NCBI GenBank assembly: GCA_963558075.1
Contig: CAUWFN010000002.1
Span: 1-36,835, forward strand
Source of the DNA: CALHKP01 sp963558075
Lineage (GTDB): Bacteria; Bacillota; Clostridia; Peptostreptococcales; Anaerovoracaceae
Direction of reading: 5' to 3'
Length of the DNA: 36,835 nucleotides
Shown here: positions 23,791 through 32,957 of the stretch, one piece after another
Layout: every line of letters starts with the position of its first letter
Numbering within the stretch: the stretch's first letter is position 1
The notes under the pieces: generated by a model
The model's input: the letters and a program-made list of their open reading frames with translations, nothing else
The model's database searches: none
What the model was told of the DNA's origin: nothing
Translations under genes and position numbers: made by a program

Positions 23791-24603
23791 ATGGACAACA
23801 GACCTATAGGTTTTTTTGATTCAGGTATAGGAGGACTTACAAGTATACCTCATATCATGAGACTTTTACCAAACGAAAATATAATATTTTATGGCGACAC
23901 GGCAAGAACGCCATATGGCTCAAAATCGCCAGATACAATTAGGCAGTTCACGTTTCAGATAGGGGACTTCCTTGTAAAAAAGGGCGTTAAGATGATTGTC
24001 ATCGCATGTAACACTGTAAGTGCAACATGTCTTGAGGCTCTCAGAGAGCGCTATCCAGAAATTCCTGTAATTGGAGTTATATCTCCAACAGCAAAGGAAG
24101 TAGCAAAGCTTTGTTCACCGGAAGATAATATCGGCATAATTGCAACCAAGGTTACAGTAAGAAGTAATGCCTACGAAAAGAAAATAAAAGAGCAAAACAG
24201 CGGCTTTTCTACTTTTTCTAAGGCGTGTCCAGCTTTTGTTCCTCTTATAGAGGAAGGAATTATAGACAACGAAATCATGGACCTTACTATACGCTACTAT
24301 CTAGATGATTTTCTCAGAGAAAACAAAATTAATACACTGATTCTCGGATGCACTCACTATCCTCTGATTACAGACAATCTGAACAGGCTTTATCCAGACC
24401 TCAAAATTATCAGCTCATCAAAGGAAGTTGCAACCGCTGTGAAGATGGAGCTTGACAGATATGATATGCGTGCAGAAGAAAATACCGGGGAAAGTACGTT
24501 CTATGCAAGTGACCTTTCGGAAAACTTTGTTAACATGATAGAGCTAATTCTCGGAAAAGATAAAGAAGAACTCAATATCAGATTTAAAAATCTTGATATA
24601 TAA
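23791..24603 (+). CDS. murI: Glutamate racemase
   Basis: Makes D-glutamate for peptidoglycan. The 270-residue enzyme has both catalytic cysteines in their usual settings: Cys73 in IACNTVSA and Cys187 in LGCTHYP. The N-terminal FFDSGIGGL with Asp10 and the YGDTARTPYG loop are also intact. AAAGGAA upstream serves as ribosome binding site. It opens a long plus-strand run of closely spaced genes reaching to about 36.1 kb, and is followed after 30 bases by a small acidic protein gene. Confidence 0.96.
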   Translation: MDNRPIGFFDSGIGGLTSIPHIMRLLPNENIIFYGDTARTPYGSKSPDTIRQFTFQIGDFLVKKGVKMIVIACNTVSATCLEALRERYPEIPVIGVISPTAKEVAKLCSPEDNIGIIATKVTVRSNAYEKKIKEQNSGFSTFSKACPAFVPLIEEGIIDNEIMDLTIRYYLDDFLRENKINTLILGCTHYPLITDNLNRLYPDLKIISSSKEVATAVKMELDRYDMRAEENTGESTFYASDLSENFVNMIELILGKDKEELNIRFKNLDI

Positions 24604-24633
24604 TAATCAGACATATTGTAAAGGAGAGATTTG

Positions 24634-25167
24634 ATGACTTTAGAAGAACTATACGAAATTCTTGATATCGAAACGGGCAGCGAGTTTGAGTACTTTGAGA
24701 ACTTTGCAGACCTTGTTGAATGCGAAGAGGAAATAGAGGCGGACTTAATCTACGCGCTTTTAGAAGAAGCGGATCTGAAAGTTTTTTCAGAGCTTGTTGA
24801 AAGCTATTTTTATGATGTTATGGAAAACATTCCACAAGATCAAATAGATATATATAATCTAATGGAAACGATTAAGAGAAATTTTGTTGGAATGGCTCAG
24901 GCTGTTTCAAACGAAGAGGACGAGAACGCCCTTGTAAGACTTGCTGATGAGATTGTCAAATTCAGAAAATGGTACAGCATAGACCGTAGCTGTTCATGCA
25001 CTGACCCAGTAAAGGGTACTACTTTTGCTGAGACTGTGCGCGATGCTATAACAGATAGCAGAATGGAAAAAATAGGCGGAAATGAGCTTGTATACGACTT
25101 TAGTCAAGCTGCGGACTACGAACTTGATGAATATATTATGACTTACGGGGATATGATTAACGAATAA
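24634..25167 (+). CDS. Acidic protein of unknown function, coupled to the next permease gene
   Basis: I do not recognise a domain. The 177-residue product is very acidic (many Glu and Asp, especially in the first 90 residues), probably helical and soluble. It has one small Cys pair in RSCSCTDP near residue 120, and no signal peptide or membrane segment. A TTG at 24631 is in frame, but AAGGAGA at 24621-24627 places ATG 24634 at a better distance. The stop overlaps the start of the next gene by one base (TAATG), which points to translational coupling with the YkvI-like permease. A role linked to that transporter or to murI is only a context-based guess. Confidence 0.75.
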   Translation: MTLEELYEILDIETGSEFEYFENFADLVECEEEIEADLIYALLEEADLKVFSELVESYFYDVMENIPQDQIDIYNLMETIKRNFVGMAQAVSNEEDENALVRLADEIVKFRKWYSIDRSCSCTDPVKGTTFAETVRDAITDSRMEKIGGNELVYDFSQAADYELDEYIMTYGDMINE

Positions 25168-26246
25168 TGGAAAATAGTAAAGAAAAAATGAATTTTACGG
25201 GCGTAGCTCTTATGTATCTAGGCTCAATCATGGGTGCTGGCTTTGCATCTGGAAGAGAGGCATGGCAATATTTTGGTGTATTTGGTGGGAAAGCTTATTT
25301 TGGGCTTGCACTTACAGGTTTTTTATTTATTGCAGTTGGAATGATGACAAGCTACATCGCCCTTCATCTAAAAACAAAAGATATCGGCAAGATTATTTTG
25401 CCTGTCAGAAATGAGATGCTTTCGGAAGTTTTAGGTTATACAGTCGCAATAATGATTTATACAGCTCTAATATCAATGTCTGCTGCGGGAGGCTCGCTTC
25501 TTAACCAGCAGTTTGGAATTCATAAAGCTGTCGGCGGAATAATAGTTGTAATCCTTGTAATTGCAACAGTTCTAGGCAATTTCGAAAGAGTATCAAAGGT
25601 CTTTCGCCTGATTATGCCTATATTATTTGCAATAGTTGTCTCCCTATGCCTTTACGTTGCATTTACGTGGGAAGAGGTTCCTGCGCAGGTAGAGATAAAG
25701 CCATCTCCTATGGCCTCTGCATGGCCTGTTGCAGCTGTTGTATATACGGCATATAACATTCTTGGAACTATTCCTATTGTTTCTGAATCGGCACTTAATG
25801 CAAAGAACAAAACTCATGCACTCTTTGGAGCTTTTGCAGGAGGTACTCTACTTGCAACCTTAGGACTTGTGCTTGTAATCGCTCTTCAGAAAAATGTAAA
25901 TCTGTCATCTGCACTTGATCTTCCTATGCTAGGTTTTGCAAAGGAGGTTTCTTCATTTGTAAATATCGTATTTGCTGTTGTGCTATTCTTTGCCATATAT
26001 TCTGCGGCAACTAGCACATTCTACGGATTTACAGGTAAGCTTAGAGATGACGGAAAGAAAAACCGCAAAATAGTATTCTTTGCACTCCTAGGATTTGTTT
26101 TAGGACTTGCAGGTTTTAAAAATATAGTTGCATATATATATCCTATAGAAGGATATGCAGGTTTTCTGATTATAGTTCTGATTACAGTTAATTTCTTTAG
26201 GGTATTTACTGAAGAGAGAAAAAAGAAAAATCACATAGAAGAATAA
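25167..26246 (+). CDS. YkvI-like membrane permease
   Basis: A 359-residue polytopic membrane protein with about ten hydrophobic segments. The N-terminus, GVALMYLGSIMGAGFASGRE, matches the unwound first helix of APC-superfamily transporters, and the overall pattern resembles B. subtilis YkvI. This family has no firmly proven substrate; amino acids are plausible by superfamily. Its ATG overlaps the stop of the acidic protein gene, and no strong ribosome binding site lies before it, which supports coupled translation. The MBL hydrolase gene follows after 11 bases. Confidence 0.82.
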   Translation: MENSKEKMNFTGVALMYLGSIMGAGFASGREAWQYFGVFGGKAYFGLALTGFLFIAVGMMTSYIALHLKTKDIGKIILPVRNEMLSEVLGYTVAIMIYTALISMSAAGGSLLNQQFGIHKAVGGIIVVILVIATVLGNFERVSKVFRLIMPILFAIVVSLCLYVAFTWEEVPAQVEIKPSPMASAWPVAAVVYTAYNILGTIPIVSESALNAKNKTHALFGAFAGGTLLATLGLVLVIALQKNVNLSSALDLPMLGFAKEVSSFVNIVFAVVLFFAIYSAATSTFYGFTGKLRDDGKKNRKIVFFALLGFVLGLAGFKNIVAYIYPIEGYAGFLIIVLITVNFFRVFTEERKKKNHIEE

Positions 26247-26257
26247 AAGGGGAAGAA

Positions 26258-27184
26258 ATGAATATAATAGAAAAAGAACTATCAGGTCATGACAGATTTG
26301 ATTTTCCAGGTCATGTGAGCTGTGTTACAGCAGGAACAGGCGGCGAGTCATATTTTATATGTGGAAGCGAAAAATGTGCTATATATGACTGCGGAATGGC
26401 ATACTGTCATGAAGATCTGATAAAAAATATAGAAGAAAAGCTAAGTGACTCATGCATGGAAAAGCTTGACTTTGTTTTCATGTCTCACACTCACTACGAC
26501 CACATAGGTGCGTTACCTTATATCATAGAAAGATGGCCAGATGTATTAGTCTGCGGTGCGGAAAAAGCTGCGAAAGTATTTGCAAGCGAGGGAGCAAAGC
26601 GCACAATGAAAAGACTTGGAACTGTTGCAAGAGATAAATTCTCCGGCAAAGATGAGGAAATAAGCGTTGAAGGGCTTAGACTTGACATAATAATGAAAGA
26701 CGGTGACTCTGTAAACCTCGGAGATTGCGAGGTTAAGGCTGTAGAAACAAAAGGGCATACAGATTGCTCTATGAGTTATATCGTTGAACCTGACAGCACA
26801 CTTCTTGCATCAGAAAGTACAGGAATTCTCCGTTACCCCGGAGGAGTAGATACAGCTATCTTAAAAAGCTATTCAGACACTATTGAATCCGCCAAAAAGT
26901 GCAAAGCTCTTGGCGTAAAGCACATTGTAACAAATCACTTTGGAATGATTCCAGATGGACTTGTTAAGGATTATTTTGATTTTTACATTGAATCAGCAGA
27001 AGGTGAGAAGAAATTCATACTTGATTTACATAATGAAGAATTATGTGAACAAGATATAATATATGCATACAGAGATAAACACTGGACTGAAGAAAGGGGG
27101 AAATCTCAGCCGGAAGAAGCGTTTTTAGAAAACGCAAAATATATTGTAGAGCACATCATCAATACTTTCGGTGAGACAAACTAA
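26258..27184 (+). CDS. Metallo-beta-lactamase-fold hydrolase
   Basis: A 308-residue cytosolic protein with the full binuclear metal motif HTHYDH (His77, His79, Asp81, His82), His167 in KGHTDCSM and a late His in TNHFG. This is the glyoxalase II-like layout, so thioesters, phosphodiesters or lactones are all possible substrates. GGGGAAG before the ATG is the ribosome binding site. It ends one base before the M16 peptidase start, so it is in the same operon. There is no context that fixes the substrate. Confidence 0.85.
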   Translation: MNIIEKELSGHDRFDFPGHVSCVTAGTGGESYFICGSEKCAIYDCGMAYCHEDLIKNIEEKLSDSCMEKLDFVFMSHTHYDHIGALPYIIERWPDVLVCGAEKAAKVFASEGAKRTMKRLGTVARDKFSGKDEEISVEGLRLDIIMKDGDSVNLGDCEVKAVETKGHTDCSMSYIVEPDSTLLASESTGILRYPGGVDTAILKSYSDTIESAKKCKALGVKHIVTNHFGMIPDGLVKDYFDFYIESAEGEKKFILDLHNEELCEQDIIYAYRDKHWTEERGKSQPEEAFLENAKYIVEHIINTFGETN

Positions 27185-27185
27185 T

Positions 27186-28436
27186 ATGATAAAGACAAAA
27201 GAACTAAATAACGGAATAAGACTTGTAACGGAATATCTGCCATACGTTCAATCTGTTGCAATCGGTATCTGGGTAAAAGCCGGCGCTGTCAACGAGGATG
27301 AGGAAACTGCAGGTATATCCCACTATGTTGAGCATATGATGTTCAAGGGAACAGAAAAAAGATCAGCAAAGCAGATTGCTGAAGACATAGATAAAATCGG
27401 AGGACAGATAAATGCTTTTACTGGCAAAGAGGCTACTTGCTACTACGTAAAGGCAATACGTGATAATTTCGAAAGTGCAGCTGATGTTCTTGTAGATATG
27501 CTGACAAACTCCGTGCTTGATTCTACTGAAATGGATAAAGAGCGTAAGGTTATCTGTGAGGAAATCAAAATGACTTTAGATTCACCAGATGATCTTGCCC
27601 ACGAGACAGTTACAGCCATGGTATTTAATGGTCGTAACATCGGAAATTCCATAATAGGAACTCCTGAGACTTTAGATAGAATCAATAGAGATGTAATGAA
27701 GGATTACATTAAAAGAGAATATACAAGGGAAGATATTGTAGTTTCTGTTTCCGGAAACTTTGATGAAGAAGAAATAAGCGCATATTTTAGCGACAAATTC
27801 ATGTCTTTAGAAAAATCAAAGAAACCTTTCGAAAGAAAGACGGCTATATACACACCTTCTTATAAATCAATCGTAAAGGATATAGAGCAGAGCCACATAT
27901 GCCTGTGTACTGACGGAATAGCTATCGAAGACAGCCGCTATTTTGCTCTTGCTATTATAAACAACGTAATGGGTGGAAGCATGAGCTCAAGATTATTTCA
28001 GAATATCAGAGAAGAAAAAGGTCTTGCATACTCAGTGTACTCGATGGCTCCTTCATACAGCCACGATGGATATTTCAACATCTATGCTGGTGTAAGCCAT
28101 GACCGCATAGAAGAAGCTATTGACGGAATCAGACAAGAAATGATGCTTTTAAAGGAAAATGGAATCACAGAAGATGAGCTTGCATCATCACGTGAACAGC
28201 TAAAGGCAGCTTATATTTTCGGACAGGAAAATGTAACAGGCCGCATGTTCAAAAACGGCAAAAACATGCTTCTGCTAGGCAAACTATACGAAGCAGAGGA
28301 AATCATTTCAGAATTCAACAAAGTAACTATGGACGACATAAAAGAAGCTGAGGAACTAATATGTGATTTTGACAGATATTCTGCAGTTGTCGTATCAAAC
28401 AAAGAAACTGACCTTGAAAGAATAATGAAAGGCTAA
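27186..28436 (+). CDS. M16 family zinc peptidase (processing-peptidase-like)
   Basis: A 416-residue single-chain M16B-type metallopeptidase. The inverted zinc motif HYVEH gives His46, Glu49 and His50, and the third ligand lies in the later EEIKM segment. The second half keeps the GGSMSSRLFQNIREEKGLAYSVYS signature split over a long stretch. This resembles the YmxG/MlpA-type peptidases found in Firmicutes. An in-frame GTG at 27171 would overlap the MBL gene; ATG 27186 matches the standard N-terminus MIKTKELNNGIRLV and has GGTGAG at 27170-27175. dut follows after four bases. Confidence 0.92.
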   Translation: MIKTKELNNGIRLVTEYLPYVQSVAIGIWVKAGAVNEDEETAGISHYVEHMMFKGTEKRSAKQIAEDIDKIGGQINAFTGKEATCYYVKAIRDNFESAADVLVDMLTNSVLDSTEMDKERKVICEEIKMTLDSPDDLAHETVTAMVFNGRNIGNSIIGTPETLDRINRDVMKDYIKREYTREDIVVSVSGNFDEEEISAYFSDKFMSLEKSKKPFERKTAIYTPSYKSIVKDIEQSHICLCTDGIAIEDSRYFALAIINNVMGGSMSSRLFQNIREEKGLAYSVYSMAPSYSHDGYFNIYAGVSHDRIEEAIDGIRQEMMLLKENGITEDELASSREQLKAAYIFGQENVTGRMFKNGKNMLLLGKLYEAEEIISEFNKVTMDDIKEAEELICDFDRYSAVVVSNKETDLERIMKG

Positions 28437-28440
28437 TCAT

Positions 28441-28872
28441 ATGAAAATTAGAATAAAAAGCGAAAGTGGAAAGATTCCTGCTTACGCCACAGAACATTCT
28501 TCAGGCTTTGATATTTGTGCATATCTGCCGGATGGCGATTTTGTTCTTGCAGCAGGAGATAGAGCTTTGATTCCTACAGGAATATATATAGAACTTCCTC
28601 CCGGATATGAGGCTCAGGTTCGTGCAAGAAGCGGACTTGCAATTAAACATGGCATAGGCCTTGTGAACGGAATAGGAACAGTTGACTCTGACTACAGAGG
28701 AGAGCTAAAAATTCCTCTAATTAATTGGGGAAAAGAAGACTTTACAATTAGAGATAATGACAGAATAGCGCAGGTAGTTATCGCAAAATACGAAAAAGTC
28801 TCTTTTGAGCTTGCAGACAGCTTAAACGAAACAGAGCGAGGCGAGGGAGGCTTTGGTCATTCCGGAATATAG
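28441..28872 (+). CDS. dut: dUTP diphosphatase
   Basis: Hydrolyses dUTP to dUMP and PPi, keeping uracil out of DNA and feeding dTMP synthesis. The 143-residue trimeric type has all five motifs: SGFDICA (21-27), RARSGLA (61-67), GIGTVDSDYRGEL (77-89, catalytic Asp82), RIAQVVI and the C-terminal GGFGHSG. It lies four bases after the M16 gene and eight before dgt. Its partner next door also acts on deoxynucleotides, a sensible pairing upstream of the primase gene. Confidence 0.97.
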   Translation: MKIRIKSESGKIPAYATEHSSGFDICAYLPDGDFVLAAGDRALIPTGIYIELPPGYEAQVRARSGLAIKHGIGLVNGIGTVDSDYRGELKIPLINWGKEDFTIRDNDRIAQVVIAKYEKVSFELADSLNETERGEGGFGHSGI

Positions 28873-28880
28873 GTGATTAT

Positions 28881-29873
28881 ATGTTAAGGAGAACGGATTT
28901 AGAAAAGAGAGAATATCAGCTTTCGGAGCTGGCACAAAAATCAGATAAAAGCAGGGGACGCCTCGTGTATGAGACGCCCTGCGACTACAGGACCGAATAT
29001 CAGAGGGACCGTGACAGGATTCTTCATTCGAAGGCATTTCGAAGGCTGATGCATAAAACTCAGGTTTTCCTTGCGCCAGAAGGCGATCACTATAGAACAA
29101 GACTTACACATACGCTAGAGGTTTGCCAGGTTTCAAGAACTGTTGCAAGAGCTCTTGGCCTTAATGAAGATCTTACAGAAGCAATAGCTCTAGGTCATGA
29201 CCTAGGACATACTCCGTTTGGCCATAATGGAGAGGAGATTTTAAACCAGATTCATCCGGGTGGCTTTCACCATAATATTCAGAGCCTTCGTGTTGTCGAT
29301 GTTCTAGAATCAAGTCCTTCTAGAAAGGGGCTTAACCTTACCTTTGAGGTGAGAGATGGAATTGTGAATCATTCAGGAAAAGAGATGCCATCTACCCTTG
29401 AGGGACAGATTGTGAGAATATGTGACAGAGTGGCGTACATAAATCACGATATCGACGATGCAATAAGAAGCGGAGTTCTTACGATAGATGATCTTCCGTC
29501 TGATGCTCTTGAGCTTTTCGGATACAGACATAGCGGAAGAATCGACTGCATGATAAAAAACATTGTCGAAAACAGCGATGGTAAAGATATAATCTCTATG
29601 GATTCTCTTCACGAGGAAATGCTGCTTAAACTTCGCAGATTTATGTTTGAAAATGTCTATAGAAGTCCGAAAGTAAAAAAAGACAATGATTTAGAAGAGG
29701 TTGAAAAAATAATAATTGTGTTGTATAATTATTTTTTGTCTAACCCTTTATCCCTTCCTGAAGAAAGCCGTAAAAGGCTTGAAACAGACGGGGTTGAGGT
29801 TACAGTAAAAGATTATATAGCTGGTATGACAGACAGATTTGCACAAAATCTCTATAAAGAAATAAAAAAATAA
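28881..29873 (+). CDS. dgt: dGTP triphosphohydrolase-like HD protein
   Basis: Removes triphosphate from deoxynucleotides and so limits dNTP pools. The 330-residue protein keeps the HD-domain metal ligands His77 (LTHTLEV), His106-Asp107 (GHDLGHTPFGHNGEE) and Asp182 (DRVAYINHDIDD). The N-terminal RDRDRILHSKAFRRL motif is characteristic of the family. AGGTGA precedes the ATG. The position directly before dnaG-rpoD is the common clostridial arrangement. A 58-base A+T-rich gap separates it from dnaG, with no promoter I can define. Confidence 0.92.
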   Translation: MLRRTDLEKREYQLSELAQKSDKSRGRLVYETPCDYRTEYQRDRDRILHSKAFRRLMHKTQVFLAPEGDHYRTRLTHTLEVCQVSRTVARALGLNEDLTEAIALGHDLGHTPFGHNGEEILNQIHPGGFHHNIQSLRVVDVLESSPSRKGLNLTFEVRDGIVNHSGKEMPSTLEGQIVRICDRVAYINHDIDDAIRSGVLTIDDLPSDALELFGYRHSGRIDCMIKNIVENSDGKDIISMDSLHEEMLLKLRRFMFENVYRSPKVKKDNDLEEVEKIIIVLYNYFLSNPLSLPEESRKRLETDGVEVTVKDYIAGMTDRFAQNLYKEIKK

Positions 29874-29931
29874 AAGGAAAAATACTCTTTTTATAGAATA
29901 AGATTTATAGAAGGTTTTTTGGGAGGGTTTA

Positions 29932-31689
29932 ATGTCATATTCAATTTCGAATTCAACAATTGAAAACCTGTTAAGCCAGATCAATATAGTGGACGTTATA
30001 GGAAGCTGTGTGCCTCTTAAGCGTGCAGGTAGCAATTACAAAGGTGTTTGCCCTTTTCATAATGAGAAAACACCTTCTTTTGTTGTCTCTGAACAAAAAC
30101 AGATTTTTACATGCTTTGGATGTGGTGCAACGGGAAATGTAATCAAGTTTGTAATGATGTATTACAACATGAATTTCCTAGAGGCCGTAGAAAAGCTTGC
30201 TGGAGAATATGGAATCACTATCGAGAGAAAAACATATGGTGAAAATCTCGATATATACTACAAGACAAACAAGCTTGCAGCACAGTTTTTCTATAGAGCT
30301 TTTACAGAAACTGCAAACAAAGGCTATGCATATATGAAGAGGAGAGGTATTTCGCCATCTACTCTTAAGAAATTCGGCATAGGATATGCAGACGAGTCAT
30401 GGCACAGTCTTGTGGATTTTCTTTCGTCACAGGGAATAGACAAGAAAATTATGCTTGAGCTTGGTCTTGCGGCTGAAAGCAAGGGACGCATATATGACAA
30501 ATTCCGAAACCGCGTAATGTTTCCTATTATAAACACAAGCGGCAAGGTTATAGGCTTTGGTGGAAGAGCTATAGCTAGCGAAGATAACCCCAAGTATCTG
30601 AATTCCCCCGAAAGCAAAGTGTTCAAAAAGAAAAATAATCTATACGGCCTCAATATAAGCAGGCAGAGCGTCGGAAAAGAAAAGTTTATCATTCTTGTAG
30701 AAGGGTATATGGATACCATATCACTATTTCAATCGGGAATAGAAAACGTAGCGGCGTCTCTCGGAACTGCACTTACGGAAAATCAGGCCAGACTTATAAA
30801 AAGATATACAAATAGCGTTGTGCTTTCTTACGATGCCGATCAGGCAGGCCAGAAAGCGGCGCTCAGAGGTATAGAAATTCTCAGAAACGAGTCGTGCAAA
30901 GTAAAGGTCTTGCACGTAACCGATGGCAAAGACCCTGACGAGTTCGTTAAGCAAAACGGAAAGACTGCATTCCTTGAGCTAATAGAGAAGTCTCTATCTT
31001 ACGGAGAATATAGACTAAAGGCTGCAAGAAACGGTCTTGATCTTTCAAAGGACGACCAAAAGCTCGAGTACATGAAGAGAGCTGCATCTATTTTGCGGCA
31101 GCTTTCACCCCTTGAACAGGACATGTATATAAAGAAGCTTGCTCACGAAATAAATGTTTCCGAAGGAGCTCTACGCATGGAGACGGCAGGAGGGCAGAAG
31201 GCTCCACCAAAGCCGAATATGCAAAGAAAGCAGTCAGAAAATCAAGAAGAAACAAGCATTAAGCTTACATCTATTGAGCGTGACGTTTTGAGACTTGTAA
31301 CAAGAAGTGAAGAATACATTTCTAAAGTCCGGGAAAATATCTTTCTGCTAGAAACCGATTCGGCTAGGGAAATTTTCACGGCAATGGAAAATGACTATAA
31401 AGAACATGGGCAGCTTGATATAAAACGTGCTCTTGATAGCCTTGACAGTGCACATCAGCAGATTCTTACAGAAATAATCGAGAACATTCCGGCAGGAGGT
31501 TCAGAGGATGATATCTTTGCTGAGTGCATAAGAAGAAGAAGGCTCAGGAAACTGAAGGCAGAAGAAAAGAAAATTCTAACCATGTTTGAGCTTGCTGATG
31601 AATCTGACAGCAATATAAATCTCACAGATTTAATGGAAAAACTTAAGCACATTCAAGATGAAATCCAGACTGAAAGGATGAAAGGTTAA
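29932..31689 (+). CDS. dnaG: DNA primase
   Basis: Makes RNA primers for chromosome replication. In order, the 585-residue protein shows the CHC2 zinc ribbon (Cys40, His43, Cys61, Cys64), the catalytic core and the Toprim fold with Glu257 in LVEGYMD and the Asp301/Asp303 pair in SYDADQAG. A C-terminal helicase-interacting region follows. The GGGAGGG site upstream is strong. rpoD begins six bases after the stop, so this is the dnaG-rpoD part of the macromolecular synthesis operon; rpsU is not adjacent here. Confidence 0.97.
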   Translation: MSYSISNSTIENLLSQINIVDVIGSCVPLKRAGSNYKGVCPFHNEKTPSFVVSEQKQIFTCFGCGATGNVIKFVMMYYNMNFLEAVEKLAGEYGITIERKTYGENLDIYYKTNKLAAQFFYRAFTETANKGYAYMKRRGISPSTLKKFGIGYADESWHSLVDFLSSQGIDKKIMLELGLAAESKGRIYDKFRNRVMFPIINTSGKVIGFGGRAIASEDNPKYLNSPESKVFKKKNNLYGLNISRQSVGKEKFIILVEGYMDTISLFQSGIENVAASLGTALTENQARLIKRYTNSVVLSYDADQAGQKAALRGIEILRNESCKVKVLHVTDGKDPDEFVKQNGKTAFLELIEKSLSYGEYRLKAARNGLDLSKDDQKLEYMKRAASILRQLSPLEQDMYIKKLAHEINVSEGALRMETAGGQKAPPKPNMQRKQSENQEETSIKLTSIERDVLRLVTRSEEYISKVRENIFLLETDSAREIFTAMENDYKEHGQLDIKRALDSLDSAHQQILTEIIENIPAGGSEDDIFAECIRRRRLRKLKAEEKKILTMFELADESDSNINLTDLMEKLKHIQDEIQTERMKG

Positions 31690-31695
31690 TATTAT

Positions 31696-32892
31696 ATGGC
31701 AAACGAAGATAAAAAGAAAACAACAAAAACTAAGACTGAAGTTAATCAGTTCGAGGGAATGACTCCTGAACAGATAAAAAAAGAGGTCATTAAACAGCTT
31801 ACAGAAAAAGCAAAAACAAAGAAAAATACTTTGACTTATGCTGATATGGCTGAACATCTTGACACTCTGGATCTGAGCAAAAACATAATCGATGAAATTT
31901 ACGATACATTGCTTGGACAGGACATCGATATTTCAAGTGAAAACGATCTTGATGATTTCGATATGCTTATCGACGACGATGATGACGGCGAAAAAGAAGA
32001 CGATGGAATCGTTGTAGATGCAAACGGCGACATCGATATCGAAGCAACAATTCCAAAGGGAATTGCAGTAGATGACCCTGTAAGAATGTACCTAAAAGAA
32101 ATCGGTAAAGTTCCTCTACTAAGTGCAGAAGAGGAAATCGAGCTTGCAAAGAGAATGGAAGAAGGCGACGAGGAAGCAAAGAATAAACTTTGCGAGGCAA
32201 ACCTAAGACTTGTTGTAAGTATAGCAAAGAGATATGTAGGTCGTGGCATGCTTTTCCTTGATTTGATTCAGGAAGGTAACCTAGGTCTAATCAAAGCCGT
32301 TGACAAGTTTAACTACAGAAAAGGATTTAAGTTCTCGACTTATGCTACATGGTGGATTAGACAGGCTATTACAAGATCCATCGCAGATCAGGCGAGAACT
32401 ATCAGAATCCCTGTTCACATGGTAGAAACAATAAACAAGTTAATCAGAGTATCAAGGCAGCTCCTGCAGACATACGGAAGAGAACCGCTGCCGGAGGAAA
32501 TTGCAAAAGAAATGGGTATTTCTGTAGACAAGGTTAGAGAAATCCAGAAGATTGCTCAGGAACCTGTGTCTTTAGAAACTCCTATCGGTGAGGAGGAAGA
32601 CAGCCATCTTGGTGATTTTATTCCTGACGATGATGTTCCGGCGCCGGCAGAAGCAGCTGCGTTTTCTATGCTGAAGGAGCAGCTGGTTGAAGTTCTCGGT
32701 ACTCTTACTGAGAGAGAACAGAAGGTTCTCAAGCTGAGATTTGGTCTTGAAGATGGTCGTTCACGTACACTTGAGGAAGTGGGAAAAGAATTTGAAGTTA
32801 CACGTGAGCGTATCAGACAGATAGAAGCAAAAGCTCTGAGAAAGCTAAGACATCCTAGCAGAAGTAAGAAACTTAAGGATTATCTAGAATAA
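31696..32892 (+). CDS. rpoD: Primary sigma factor SigA (RpoD)
   Basis: The housekeeping sigma-70 factor. The 398-residue protein has an acidic N-terminal extension with a run of Asp at about 92-96, region 1.2 from about 126, and region 2 with LDLIQEGNLGLIKAV and STYATWWIRQAI (about 214). Region 3 has ETINKLIRVSRQL, and region 4 has EEVGKEFEVTRERIRQIEAKAL (about 359-380). The length is typical of clostridial SigA. It is preceded by AAAGG and almost touches dnaG. A hairpin 8 bases after the stop may partly end the transcript before trmK. Confidence 0.98.
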   Translation: MANEDKKKTTKTKTEVNQFEGMTPEQIKKEVIKQLTEKAKTKKNTLTYADMAEHLDTLDLSKNIIDEIYDTLLGQDIDISSENDLDDFDMLIDDDDDGEKEDDGIVVDANGDIDIEATIPKGIAVDDPVRMYLKEIGKVPLLSAEEEIELAKRMEEGDEEAKNKLCEANLRLVVSIAKRYVGRGMLFLDLIQEGNLGLIKAVDKFNYRKGFKFSTYATWWIRQAITRSIADQARTIRIPVHMVETINKLIRVSRQLLQTYGREPLPEEIAKEMGISVDKVREIQKIAQEPVSLETPIGEEEDSHLGDFIPDDDVPAPAEAAAFSMLKEQLVEVLGTLTEREQKVLKLRFGLEDGRSRTLEEVGKEFEVTRERIRQIEAKALRKLRHPSRSKKLKDYLE

Positions 32893-32900
32893 GAAAAAAC

Positions 32901-32933
32901 GAGGTCGGACGCATTTTGCGCCCGTCTCTTTTT
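32901..32933 (+). terminator. Imperfect hairpin with T run after rpoD
   Basis: GAGGTCGGACGC can pair with GCGCCCGTCTC with one mismatch and a small bulge, followed by five T. It is a likely leaky terminator that would lower expression of trmK-nif3 relative to rpoD. Confidence 0.6.
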
Positions 32934-32957
32934 GAAAGAAATTAAACGAGGAAAAAT

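Noticed and set aside
31630..31857. Minus-strand 75-residue Phe-rich frame over the dnaG-rpoD junction
   Set aside because: Shadow of A-rich coding sequence; no ribosome binding site or conserved features.
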